64,000 bases of DNA from Paenibacillus agricola (lineage in GTDB: Bacteria > Bacillota > Bacilli > Paenibacillales > NBRC-103111). A program made the translations under genes and the position numbers. Of this stretch, positions 56,694 through 64,000 are shown piece by piece (positions within the stretch are counted from its first letter, which is position 1; each line of letters starts with the position of its first letter). The notes under the pieces were generated by a model that made no database searches, was not told the origin of the DNA, and saw only the letters and a program-made list of their open reading frames with translations. Location: positions 1 through 64,000 of the forward strand of contig NZ_JAAOIW010000014.1 in NCBI RefSeq assembly GCF_011440305.1, given 5' to 3'.

Positions 56694-57014
56694 ATGACAT
56701 GCCCCCTTTTTATTCATCGTAACATCCGGTTCATCCTGAGATAAGTACTAACTTTTACTAGTACTCCCTGTGGCCTACACCCAACATGTCCTAACTGTCC
56801 CAAACTCCCCCTGCTAACTGCCAACTTCTCCCCGAGTCACCCTTAACAGCTGTCCTAGCAAGTCTGCGAAGTACCGCCGCCGCTCCATCTCTGCACGCCA
56901 TTGCACGCTACGTCTCTTGTTCTATTCTACTTTTTTGATTCATAAGATGATGTTACTAAGCAGAGCTATACGCTATGCAATCTTAGAATCAACAGATGGT
57001 AGGAGGTACTGGAG
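56694..57014. other. Intergenic region between the DUF2238 gene and spoIID
   Basis: A plus-strand C-rich, G-poor stretch (about 56760-56930) without a gene. It must contain promoters for the minus-strand gene and spoIID. I saw no convincing sigma-E promoter by eye. Confidence 0.4.
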
Positions 57015-58049
57015 TTGGGTAATACAAAAGCGGTCCATTTAGTGCTCCTATGTCTATCAAGCTTTGTTGCAGTTTTAGTGATCATGCCGTCCATTCCCAA
57101 GCCTAATAGCATTCAAGCGCCTTCTGTGGCAATAGCTCCTTTGGAAGCGATCGAGCCCAATGTCGGCCCACAGCCCGCACCGCTTTATGTTCCTGTCTAT
57201 CTTTCTAGGCAAAAAAAGATAGAATCCATGCCCTTGGAGCAATATGTCCGTGGGGTTTTGGCCGCCGAAATGCCTATTGAGTTCGAGTTGGAAGCGTTAA
57301 AGGCACAAGCAATGGCCGCTCGGACATATATCATCCGCAAAGAGGTTGAGCAGGATTTCAGTAATGTTCCGGTAAGTGGGGCATGGGTAACGGATACCAT
57401 CGCCCACCAGGCTTATACCAGCGAGGCAGATTTGAAAGCGCGATGGGGTGAGCGGTATGCGAGCAATTCGGACAAGCTTAACCAAGCAATTGCCCAGACT
57501 GAGGGCGTTATTTTAACGTATGAGCAAAAGCCGATCCAAGCCAACTTTTTTTCTACCAGCAATGGTTTTACGGAAAATTCGGAGGACTACTGGAGTGCCT
57601 ATATTCCTTACCTGCGAAGTGTACCTAGCCCTTGGGACATCCAGCTATCCCCGCGCTATAAGGATACGGTTACCTTCTCGACTGCCGATTTACAAAGTAA
57701 GCTTGGTATCAGCAAGGCTGTGCCTGCTTCCGGGAGGGGCAGCCTCCTGCAGGTTGTAGAGCGGTCCCAAGGGCATCGGATCAAGCAAATAAGGATTGAG
57801 GGAAAGCTGTACAGCGGGCGCGAGATTCGCGAGAAGTTAGGTCTTAATTCATCCCAATTTCAATGGAGCTGGAAAGGAGACCGTTTGGAAGTGACCACCT
57901 TCGGATATGGCCACGGGGTAGGTATGAGCCAGTGGGGAGCCCAAGGGATGGCACTGGAGGGCTATAAGGCTGACCAAATTGTCCAATACTTTTATACCGG
58001 AATTGAGCTGAGTGAAGCTTCCAGCCTAGTAAAAGGAAATAATTTGTAA
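57015..58049 (+). CDS. spoIID: Stage II sporulation protein D (lytic transglycosylase)
   Basis: Mother-cell membrane enzyme that cuts glycan strands during engulfment with SpoIIP and SpoIIM. N-terminal TM at about 5-25. Conserved: LEQYVRGVLAAEMPIEFELEALKAQAMAARTYII with the catalytic Glu in A-A-E-M (about 92), ANFFSTSNGFTENSEDYW, and the C-terminal GYGHGVGMSQWGAQGMA. 344 residues. The start is TTG 57015 with AGGAGGTAC upstream. Confidence 0.95.
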   Translation: MGNTKAVHLVLLCLSSFVAVLVIMPSIPKPNSIQAPSVAIAPLEAIEPNVGPQPAPLYVPVYLSRQKKIESMPLEQYVRGVLAAEMPIEFELEALKAQAMAARTYIIRKEVEQDFSNVPVSGAWVTDTIAHQAYTSEADLKARWGERYASNSDKLNQAIAQTEGVILTYEQKPIQANFFSTSNGFTENSEDYWSAYIPYLRSVPSPWDIQLSPRYKDTVTFSTADLQSKLGISKAVPASGRGSLLQVVERSQGHRIKQIRIEGKLYSGREIREKLGLNSSQFQWSWKGDRLEVTTFGYGHGVGMSQWGAQGMALEGYKADQIVQYFYTGIELSEASSLVKGNNL

Positions 58050-58067
58050 AAAAAGAGAGCACTAGGC

Positions 58068-58095
58068 GTATAAAACTCGCATCCGTGGCAACAAT
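58068..58095 (+). promoter_or_regulatory. Candidate sigma-F promoter of spoIIQ
   Basis: GTATA (58068-58072), 14 bases, GGCAACAAT (58087-58095). The -10 fits GgnrAnAnT fully; the spacing is one base short. spoIIQ is sigma-F dependent in B. subtilis. Confidence 0.45.
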
Positions 58096-58115
58096 GGTTA
58101 GCGAGGTGATAATCT

Positions 58116-58853
58116 ATGAATGATCAAAAAAGAGATTTACAGACCCAGCAAGAAGCTCCTAAATCTAACGAGGGAGCGCGGGGAAAACAATCGTTTTCAT
58201 GGAAACGACTATTGTCCAAGAAATGGGTATTTCCAGCAACCTACATGGCAGCGGCGGCAATTATCTTAACGTTAATGTGGGTCTACCAGGATGCAGGCAG
58301 GTCCGCTATTAAGGATGAGCTTGCTGTTGGGCTGGAGGCGGCCGAGACTACGGTAACTGAAACCGTGACGAAGCCAGACGCATTAGCCGTTAATGCCGTT
58401 ATTGAAACGATGCAGAGGCCTTATAAAGAAACCGGCGAGCTTGAAGTGACCTTGCCTTTCTTTGATAGCAAGGCTTCGAATGAAGTGCGCCAAGCTGCCA
58501 TGGTTGAGTATGGGGACACGTTTACACCGCATATGGGGATGGACTTCTCCAAGCCTGACAATCAAACCTTTGAAGTGCTGGCAGCGATGGGCGGCAAGGT
58601 AACAGCCGTAGAGAAAAACCCAGTTGTAGGCAACCTGATTGAAATTACGCATAGCAACGGTTTGATAACCGTGTACCAGAGCTTGGCCGAGATGAATGTA
58701 GCCAAAGACGCAGAAGTGAAGAAGGGCGATGTCATCGCCAAGGCAGGGCGCAATGAGTTGGAGAAGGACCAAGGTGTCCATCTGCACTTCGAGGTTCGCC
58801 AGGGTGAAGATGGGACTTCGATCAACCCGGACTCCTTTTTTGCAGAGCATTAA
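58116..58853 (+). CDS. spoIIQ: Stage II sporulation protein Q (M23/LytM fold)
   Basis: Forespore membrane protein that pairs with SpoIIIAH to form the channel spanning the intermembrane space. TM at about 39-57; LytM domain at about 120-240. Zinc-ligand positions His139, Asp143 (H-M-G-M-D) and His224 in V-H-L-H-F-E are all present. B. subtilis SpoIIQ lacks the first His. The other catalytic His position reads Y-Q-S here. GCGAGGTGAT precedes ATG 58116; 245 residues. Confidence 0.93.
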   Translation: MNDQKRDLQTQQEAPKSNEGARGKQSFSWKRLLSKKWVFPATYMAAAAIILTLMWVYQDAGRSAIKDELAVGLEAAETTVTETVTKPDALAVNAVIETMQRPYKETGELEVTLPFFDSKASNEVRQAAMVEYGDTFTPHMGMDFSKPDNQTFEVLAAMGGKVTAVEKNPVVGNLIEITHSNGLITVYQSLAEMNVAKDAEVKKGDVIAKAGRNELEKDQGVHLHFEVRQGEDGTSINPDSFFAEH

Positions 58854-58884
58854 TGGTTCATGCTTAACTCAAAATAAAGCTTTT

Positions 58885-58908
58885 GGAGCGCAATTGCGCT
58901 CCTTTTTT
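58885..58908 (+). terminator. spoIIQ terminator
   Basis: GGAGCGCAATTGCGCTCC (58885-58902), a palindromic stem, followed by TTTTTT. Confidence 0.88.
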
Positions 58909-59032
58909 GTGGTTTTTCCGATATTTTTGAAAATAATGGCTCCAATCAGCTTGTCAGGCTTGGAAACAAAGAATATAAGTTAACACCCCTCATATAATGT
59001 ACCAAACTAGCTCGAGTAGGGAGGCGAGGGGA

Positions 59033-59320
59033 GTGCACGATTACATCAAAGAGCGAACCATTAAAATCGGACGTTGCCTAGTGGAAACGAAGCATACGGT
59101 TCGCACCATTGCGAAGGAATTCGGTGTTTCCAAAAGTACGGTGCACAAGGATTTGACGGAGCGATTGCCAGAGATTAATCCGGACCTGGCCAACCAAGTG
59201 AAGCATATTTTAGAATACCATAAGTCGATCCGTCACCTGCGAGGAGGAGAAGCAACCAAGATTAAATACCGCAAAACCCGTAATCCGAAATCCCAAGAAA
59301 AGCTGGTAACGGCAACGTAG
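59033..59320 (+). CDS. spoIIID: Sporulation transcription factor SpoIIID
   Basis: Mother-cell DNA-binding regulator acting after sigma-E. 95 residues. The helix-turn-helix TVRTIAKEFGVSKSTVHKDLTERL (about 22-45) and the basic C-terminal LRGGEATKIKYRKTR are conserved. Start is GTG 59033 (V-H-D-Y-I-K-E-R), with GGAGGCGAGGGGA directly before it; ATG 58997 would add 12 extra residues. Confidence 0.96.
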   Translation: MHDYIKERTIKIGRCLVETKHTVRTIAKEFGVSKSTVHKDLTERLPEINPDLANQVKHILEYHKSIRHLRGGEATKIKYRKTRNPKSQEKLVTAT

Positions 59321-59520
59321 TCTGCCTTTTAGGCTGGAAGAATCGCCTCTCTAAACTTTTCCTGAAGATTTCCTAAAGAATGAAGCCGTACTTGTCGAAA
59401 TAATAGATATAAAAAAGAGGAATTTACAATTATATAGCGAAATTAGTTGTAATAAGGGTTATAATAGGAATACCGCTTCTTTTTGAGGATGGACGGTTTT
59501 GTTTAGGGAGGAACTTTTCA

Positions 59521-60519
59521 ATGTTAAGCAAGGATATTGGCATCGATCTAGGGACGGCGAACGTCCTTATTCATGTGAAGGGACGCGGAGTTGTGCTAGA
59601 TGAGCCGTCCGTCGTCGCTATAGAAAGCGATACAAAGCGAGTGTTGGCTGTTGGTGAAGAAGCGTTCCGTATGGTGGGTCGTACGCCTGGGAACATTATT
59701 GCCATTCGCCCACTCAGAGACGGCGTTATTGCCGATTTTGAAATTACAGAAATGATGTTGAAGCATTTCATTAATAAAGTTGGCGGCAAAAGGTGGTTCA
59801 GCCACCCAAGGATCTTGATTTGTGCACCAACCAATATTACCTCCGTCGAGCAAAAGGCTATACGCGAAGCTGCGGAACGCAGTGGGGCTCGCGAAGTGTT
59901 TTTAGAGGAAGAGCCTAAGGCAGCCGCTATTGGGGCAGGCATGGACATTTTCCAACCCAGCGGCAATATGGTAGTGGATATAGGTGGAGGAACAACAGAT
60001 GTAGCGGTGCTTTCTATGGGCGACATTGTAACCTCCTCTTCGATAAAAATTGCGGGCGATACGTTTGATGCAGCGATTATGAGGTATGTGAAAAGTAAGT
60101 ATAAGCTGCTCATAGGGGAACGGACCTCGGAGGATATTAAAGTTAGGATAGGCACAGTTTACCCGAGCGGACGGCGGGAATCGATGGATATTCGCGGAAG
60201 GGACATGGTTAGTGGCCTGCCATTAACCATATCCGTTAACTCCGAGGAGATTTATGAAGCACTTTGGGATGCAGTTTCATCCATTGTAGCTTCCGCTAAG
60301 AGTGTACTAGAGCGCACACCACCTGAGCTATCTGCGGATATCATTGACCGTGGCGTGATCTTGACGGGTGGCGGCGCTTTATTGCATGGCATCGACCAGT
60401 TGCTTGCTGATGAATTAAAAGTGCCTGTGTTGATTGCAGAGGATCCTATGCACTGTGTGGTTAAAGGAACTGGCATTATGTTGGACAACCTGGATAAAGT
60501 CACAAAGCGCAAATTTTGA
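59521..60519 (+). CDS. mbl: Rod-shape actin homologue Mbl (MreB family)
   Basis: Membrane-associated actin-like filament protein guiding cylindrical wall synthesis. 332 residues. Phosphate-1 loop IGIDLGTANVLIH, connect/phosphate-2 MVVDIGGGTTDVAVLSMG and adenosine motif VILTGGGALLHGID are intact. It follows spoIIID exactly as in B. subtilis, which supports Mbl over MreB. GGGAGGAAC precedes ATG 59521. Confidence 0.95.
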   Translation: MLSKDIGIDLGTANVLIHVKGRGVVLDEPSVVAIESDTKRVLAVGEEAFRMVGRTPGNIIAIRPLRDGVIADFEITEMMLKHFINKVGGKRWFSHPRILICAPTNITSVEQKAIREAAERSGAREVFLEEEPKAAAIGAGMDIFQPSGNMVVDIGGGTTDVAVLSMGDIVTSSSIKIAGDTFDAAIMRYVKSKYKLLIGERTSEDIKVRIGTVYPSGRRESMDIRGRDMVSGLPLTISVNSEEIYEALWDAVSSIVASAKSVLERTPPELSADIIDRGVILTGGGALLHGIDQLLADELKVPVLIAEDPMHCVVKGTGIMLDNLDKVTKRKF

Positions 60520-60568
60520 TGGATACGAACACTATTACTTTATTGCCAGCCTATAAGGGGGGCCAATT

Positions 60569-61468
60569 ATGTTAAGAGGACTATACACATCAGCATCAGC
60601 TATGATATCACAGCAGCGTAAGCATGATATCGTGACGAACAATATAGCGAACGTTAATACACCGGGATTCAAGCAAAGCAATGGCATCAATCGCTCATTC
60701 CCAGAGATGCTCATTTCACGTATTAACAATGGTAAAGGCGAGGCAGGAGCTGTGCCTATCGGTCGGTTGAATACAGGCGTTATGGCAGAGGAAAATATCA
60801 TGGTTCACGCGCAAGGAGATATGCAGGAAACGAACAATCCGTTTGATTTCGCCTTGGTTTCCAATATCCAATTGCCGGGGGCTACTTTTGATGCTTCAGG
60901 TAAATATGTGGATGCCAATGGTCAGCGGGTTATTCAGCCTCAAGCCTTATTCACCGTTATTAATGCCGATGGAGAACAACGTTATTCGTTAAATGGCAAG
61001 TTTTCTGTTGACAGTACAGGCCAATTAATTTCGGCGGATGGCAATCGCGTTCTGGGCGGTGATGGACAACCTATCGTCTTGTTAGATCCAGCAACGCAAA
61101 CGCCTATTACTAATTTTCGCATTACAAAGCTAGGCCAGTTCACTGATACCAATGGACAGGTTTTGCTAAATGCCGCGAATCAGCCCATGAGCTTGCTAAT
61201 TAGCCGCGTAGAGGATCCCAACAAATTAATCCGTGAAGGCAATGGCTTGTACGTACTGAATGCAGATGATGAGGGCCTGGCCCAGGCTGTAAATCCAGAT
61301 GACCAGGTAGAGGTTCGTCAAGGCTATGTGGAGCGTTCTAATGTAGATGCAGCACAGGCTTCGGTCGATATGATTACTGCTTCTCGTGCTTATGAAGCCA
61401 ACCAGAAAATGGTTCAATTTTATGACCGTAGTATGGACAAGGCTGTTAACGACGTAGGGCGCATCTAA
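60569..61468 (+). CDS. flhO: Flagellar hook-basal body protein FlhO (FlgG-like rod protein)
   Basis: Rod component of the flagellum, 299 residues. The N-terminal flg_bb_rod motif LYTSASAMISQQRKHDIVTNNIANVNTPGFK and the C-terminal NVDAAQASVDMITASRAYEANQKMVQ are clear. It follows mbl as in B. subtilis flhO. GGGGGGCC precedes ATG 60569. Confidence 0.95.
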   Translation: MLRGLYTSASAMISQQRKHDIVTNNIANVNTPGFKQSNGINRSFPEMLISRINNGKGEAGAVPIGRLNTGVMAEENIMVHAQGDMQETNNPFDFALVSNIQLPGATFDASGKYVDANGQRVIQPQALFTVINADGEQRYSLNGKFSVDSTGQLISADGNRVLGGDGQPIVLLDPATQTPITNFRITKLGQFTDTNGQVLLNAANQPMSLLISRVEDPNKLIREGNGLYVLNADDEGLAQAVNPDDQVEVRQGYVERSNVDAAQASVDMITASRAYEANQKMVQFYDRSMDKAVNDVGRI

Positions 61469-61498
61469 CATGTTGCCAAAACGAGCAGGAGGTAACAA

Positions 61499-62362
61499 AT
61501 GAACAATTCTATGATCAGTTCTTCCGTATCGATGCATGGGCTTCAGCAAAAACTCGATATGTTAGCCAACAATATTGCGAATGTTAACACAACGGGATAC
61601 AAACGCAAAGAAGCATCATTTCAAGATGTGTTAACCAATGTAAAGCAGCAGCCGCGGAGCTTTGAAAAGGAAGGGCGCCTCTCCCCCTTAGGCTACAATC
61701 AAGGCTGGGGCTCTAGGCTTGTCCAAGCCCAGCTTACAATGGAGCAAGGCTCCCTGCAAGCCACAGAGAACCCCTTGGATACAGCCATAGAAGGTAACGG
61801 TTTGTATGAAGTGAATACCTTTGTCCGGGATGCCAATAATAATTTAATACGCCAACAGGCTTGGACCCGTAATGGCTCGTTTGAGCTTACTCCGTCTGAG
61901 GATCCTGCCAGCTTGTTTTTGACAACCAAAGACGGGCATTATGTAGTAGGCGCGGACGACCAGCCCGTGCAGGTTCCAGTCAACCATAAGTTTAAAATCC
62001 AGACTGATGGTAAAATTCTCGCTTATGATGATGCTGATAAAACAGCCCCTCCTTTTGAAATAGGGCAAATTAAGATGGTTCGTGTCATTCGTCCGCAATT
62101 GCTACAGCAATTGGGTGATAATTTGTTTGCTTTGCCAACAGGTGTGGCCAACCCCCAAAATATTTTACAGACGATAGATGAGACCAATAACACTGTCGAT
62201 CCGATTACAATACGCCAAGGCTTCTTGGAGCAATCTAACGTTACCTTATCCGATGAAATGACGGAATTAATTCAAGTACAACGCGCATTCCAATTAAATT
62301 CCCGAGCCGTTACTTCTTCGGATACGATGATGGGCATTGCGAATAACTTGCGCAACGGCTAA
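61499..62362 (+). CDS. flhP: Flagellar hook-basal body protein FlhP (FlgF/FlgG-like)
   Basis: Second rod protein, 287 residues, paralogue of flhO. N-terminal MHGLQQKLDMLANNIANVNTTGYKRKEASF and C-terminal NVTLSDEMTELIQVQRAFQLNSRAV. AGCAGGAGGTAAC precedes ATG 61499, 30 bases after flhO. Confidence 0.95.
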   Translation: MNNSMISSSVSMHGLQQKLDMLANNIANVNTTGYKRKEASFQDVLTNVKQQPRSFEKEGRLSPLGYNQGWGSRLVQAQLTMEQGSLQATENPLDTAIEGNGLYEVNTFVRDANNNLIRQQAWTRNGSFELTPSEDPASLFLTTKDGHYVVGADDQPVQVPVNHKFKIQTDGKILAYDDADKTAPPFEIGQIKMVRVIRPQLLQQLGDNLFALPTGVANPQNILQTIDETNNTVDPITIRQGFLEQSNVTLSDEMTELIQVQRAFQLNSRAVTSSDTMMGIANNLRNG

Positions 62363-62391
62363 CAGGAACCCTTGAAGTGAGGTTGGTTGAT

Positions 62392-62649
62392 ATGGCGGAA
62401 ACAAACGATGATAAGGCGCCGGCGTCGGAGCCCGTGCCCGTGCCCGTGCCGAAGAAGAAAGCTCCCCGCAAGCGGAGACGTTGGATTGGTATTGTTTTAC
62501 AATGGATCGGTATTCCTGTCTTATGTGTAATCGCATTAGCTGCCGGCTTAGTCATTGGCTATGTATATATAGGCAAGCAACCGATGGAAGATGTTTACGA
62601 GATTGAAACTTGGCGCCACCTCTATGATTTGGTGTTTTCGGAAACTTGA
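62392..62649 (+). CDS. epuA: EpuA-family small membrane protein (annotated as RNA polymerase subunit beta-like)
   Basis: An 85-residue protein. The N-terminal 30 residues are Pro/Val/Lys-rich (with P-V-P-V-P-V-P-K-K-K), then RRWIGIVLQWIGIPVLCVIALAAGLVIGYVYIG is a TM helix, and the tail MEDVYEIETWRHLYDLV matches the EpuA family. Databases call it 'DNA-directed RNA polymerase subunit beta', which is not supported by structure. ATG 62392 with GTGAGGTTGG upstream is preferred to GTG 62377. It follows flhP by 29 bases. Confidence 0.8.
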   Translation: MAETNDDKAPASEPVPVPVPKKKAPRKRRRWIGIVLQWIGIPVLCVIALAAGLVIGYVYIGKQPMEDVYEIETWRHLYDLVFSET

Positions 62650-62663
62650 TCAAATGGCTTTGG

Positions 62664-62692
62664 ACTCCCTTAACCAAGGGAGTTTTATTTTT
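62664..62692 (+). terminator. Terminator after epuA
   Basis: ACTCCCTT (62664-62671), loop AACC, AAGGGAGT (62676-62683), then TTTATTTTT. Confidence 0.85.
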
Positions 62693-62804
62693 GTTCCAAC
62701 AACGGTATAATAAATGGAAAGAGTCCACACATTTGTACGCGTCATCATGAAAGACGGCTCTAGCTCTACGCCGTTCATTCTTGTGGGGAGGTAGCTGAAT
62801 TTCC

Positions 62805-63332
62805 ATGTGGAATACACCTAACCTGTTAACGCTGTGTCGATTTTTGTTAATTCCTCTCTACTTGCTTGTATTTGAAGCAGGCCATATCCGTACGGCCTTT
62901 TTGATTTTGCTGCTTGCGGGCTTAACCGATGTGCTGGATGGTTATATTGCACGCAGCCGGAATTTGGTTACCCAGCTTGGCAGCATGCTCGACCCGCTGG
63001 CAGATAAGTCGATGATGATCACCGTTATTTTATCGCTCGTATTTGCGGGAATGATCTCTTGGGCTGCTGCGGCTGCGATGTTTTTGCGTGATGCTGGGAT
63101 GATCGTAGGCTCTGCCATTTTTCACTTTCGTGGTAAGCAGACGGTTCCCGCCAATGCTATGGGGAAGCTTACTACCGTCTTATATTACATAGCGATTATG
63201 CTCATTATTTTTGAGCTTCCGTATGCCCATGTGTATTTATGGACGGTGATCGTGATTTCTTTCTTAACATCAATCATCTATATTTACCAATTCAATCGAC
63301 TTAACCAACAACGAAGCAGACACTTAAAGTGA
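62805..63332 (+). CDS. CDP-alcohol phosphatidyltransferase (PgsA-like)
   Basis: A 175-residue membrane enzyme that joins a CDP-activated lipid to an alcohol, most likely glycerol-3-phosphate (phosphatidylglycerophosphate synthase activity). The catalytic motif D-G-x2-A-R-x8-G-x3-D-x3-D is complete in LDGYIARSRNLVTQLGSMLD plus PLADK (about 46-70). The start MWNTPNLLTLCRFLLIP is typical for PgsA. Because pgsA normally sits near the recA/cinA region, this may be a paralogue. GGGGAGGTAG precedes ATG 62805. Confidence 0.88.
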   Translation: MWNTPNLLTLCRFLLIPLYLLVFEAGHIRTAFLILLLAGLTDVLDGYIARSRNLVTQLGSMLDPLADKSMMITVILSLVFAGMISWAAAAAMFLRDAGMIVGSAIFHFRGKQTVPANAMGKLTTVLYYIAIMLIIFELPYAHVYLWTVIVISFLTSIIYIYQFNRLNQQRSRHLK

Positions 63333-63504
63333 AACACCCAAGTTTTTTTGAAAAAGAGCTTATGCAGAATTTAGCTTCAAGAAAGCAAACCGCTACATAA
63401 GCCCCTTATATCAACCCTCAATACTGCAGATCATGAAGGAATAGTAGTAGTGTAAGTTGAATTCGGTTTTTTTATACCTGCCCAAGGAGAGGAGCAATAA
63501 AACT

Positions 63505-63942
63505 GTGTTAGATGCTGTGCAAATTCAAGCGATTATCCCCCATCGATACCCCTTTTTACTAGTTGACCGAATTTTGGAGGTAGAACCTGGGATCCGGGCC
63601 AAAGGAATCAAAAATGTGACGATTAATGAGCCGTTTTTTGCTGGCCATTTTCCATCTTATCCGGTAATGCCGGGCGTACTGATTGTGGAAGCCTTAGCCC
63701 AAGTCGGGACGGTTGCGATGTTATCCTTAGAAGCCAATAAGGGCAAATTGGGTTTTTTTGCGGGTATTGATGATTTTCGGTTCCGTGGCCAAGTCGTGCC
63801 TGGTGACACCTTAACCTTAGAAGTGACGATTACCCGTTTAAAGGGATCGATTGGTAAAGGGACTGCGGTTGCCAAAGTAGGCGATAAAGTTGTAGCTGAA
63901 GGTGGATTGATGTTTGCTTTATCTGATGCGGTTAAAGAATAG
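63505..63942 (+). CDS. fabZ: 3-hydroxyacyl-ACP dehydratase FabZ
   Basis: Dehydrates 3-hydroxyacyl-ACP in fatty-acid elongation. 145 residues in a hot-dog fold: [20 protein letters not shown], then the active-site segment [23 protein letters not shown] with the catalytic His and Glu. Start GTG 63505 (V-L-D-A-V-Q-I), with GAGAGGAGC upstream; ATG 63457 adds an unrelated 16 residues. It matches ywpB position in B. subtilis. Confidence 0.96.
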   Translation: MLDAVQIQAIIPHRYPFLLVDRILEVEPGIRAKGIKNVTINEPFFAGHFPSYPVMPGVLIVEALAQVGTVAMLSLEANKGKLGFFAGIDDFRFRGQVVPGDTLTLEVTITRLKGSIGKGTAVAKVGDKVVAEGGLMFALSDAVKE

Positions 63943-63953
63943 GAGCTGAATGA

Positions 63954-64000
63954 ATGAGTACACTAAATCGTGTCCAAGACCTATATGAGCAATGGCTGGC
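63954..64000 (+). CDS. Start of an unidentified gene running off the window
   Basis: ATG 63954 opens a frame reading M-S-T-L-N-R-V-Q-D-L-Y-E-Q-W-L, with AGGAG 8 bases upstream and 12 bases after fabZ. Too short to identify. The Y-x-x-W-L pattern near the N-terminus resembles phospho-sugar mutases, but this is only a guess. Confidence 0.5.
   Translation, partial: MSTLNRVQDLYEQWL

Overview
The window looks like a chromosomal segment from an endospore-forming Firmicute of the Paenibacillaceae, most likely Paenibacillus or a close relative. Reasons: the sporulation genes spoIIR, spoIID, spoIIQ and spoIIID; gene order matching the Bacillus subtilis prfA-prmC-spoIIR-ywlC-mntP-ywlE-rpiB-ywlG-glyA-upp-atp-ywzB-murA-spoIID-spoIIQ-spoIIID-mbl-flhO-flhP-fabZ backbone; a cell-wall SLH protease; a Lpl/YtcP-type sugar ABC system with a membrane-bound AraC regulator; and an 11-subunit nuo operon. 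No rRNA, tRNA or CRISPR array was recognised.

Layout. 1-1912: right part of an IS21-family element (istA partial, istB, end with internal repeats). It has landed inside a ComP-like sensor kinase gene (1887-3800, minus) and removed its ATPase domain. Facing away from that kinase is a 71-codon gene (3886-4101) with the form of a ComX pheromone precursor, ending in Trp-Gln. 4451-6193: chemotaxis receptor. 6445-8680: ECF sigma / anti-sigma / triple-repeat membrane protein operon. 8717-9749 (minus): tadA and a DCC-family protein, with a cluster of DnaA-box-like sites between them. 9835-10809: promoter, c-di-GMP-I riboswitch, terminator and PilZ gene. 10975-16638: ychF, prfA, prmC, a palindromic MITE-like repeat, spoIIR, ywlC (sua5). 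16770-20401: an accessory block with a prokaryotic Cys-loop-type ligand-gated channel, a Cache-HAMP receptor without an output domain, and a voltage-gated NaChBac-like channel with an acidic (calcium-type) filter. 20632-24645: mntP, ywlE, then a ZTP riboswitch-controlled rpiB-ywlG-glyA operon. 24911-30817: sugar ABC importer (two permeases, lipoprotein) and its regulator. 30984-32808: upp, mnaA. 32982-40402: atpZ-I-B-E-F-H-A-G-D-C. 40662-51329: nuoABCDHIJKLMN. 51627-54167: subtilisin-like SLH protease. 54192-64000: ywzB, murA, DUF2238 protein, spoIID, spoIIQ, spoIIID, mbl, flhO, flhP, epuA, a CDP-alcohol phosphotransferase, fabZ and the start of one more gene.

How it fits together. The housekeeping core covers translation termination, tRNA modification, one-carbon metabolism, respiration with ATP synthesis, cell-wall precursors and shape, basal flagellar parts and engulfment-stage sporulation. 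Accessory insertions break the conserved backbone at three clear places: the ion-channel block between ywlC and mntP, the sugar importer between glyA and upp, and nuo plus the protease between atp and ywzB. The points most worth a second look are the broken ComX/ComP-like quorum-sensing pair, the channel block, the two riboswitches, the DnaA-box cluster, and a recurring hairpin module placed directly before the Shine-Dalgarno sequences of atpD, atpC, nuoL and the sugar regulator.
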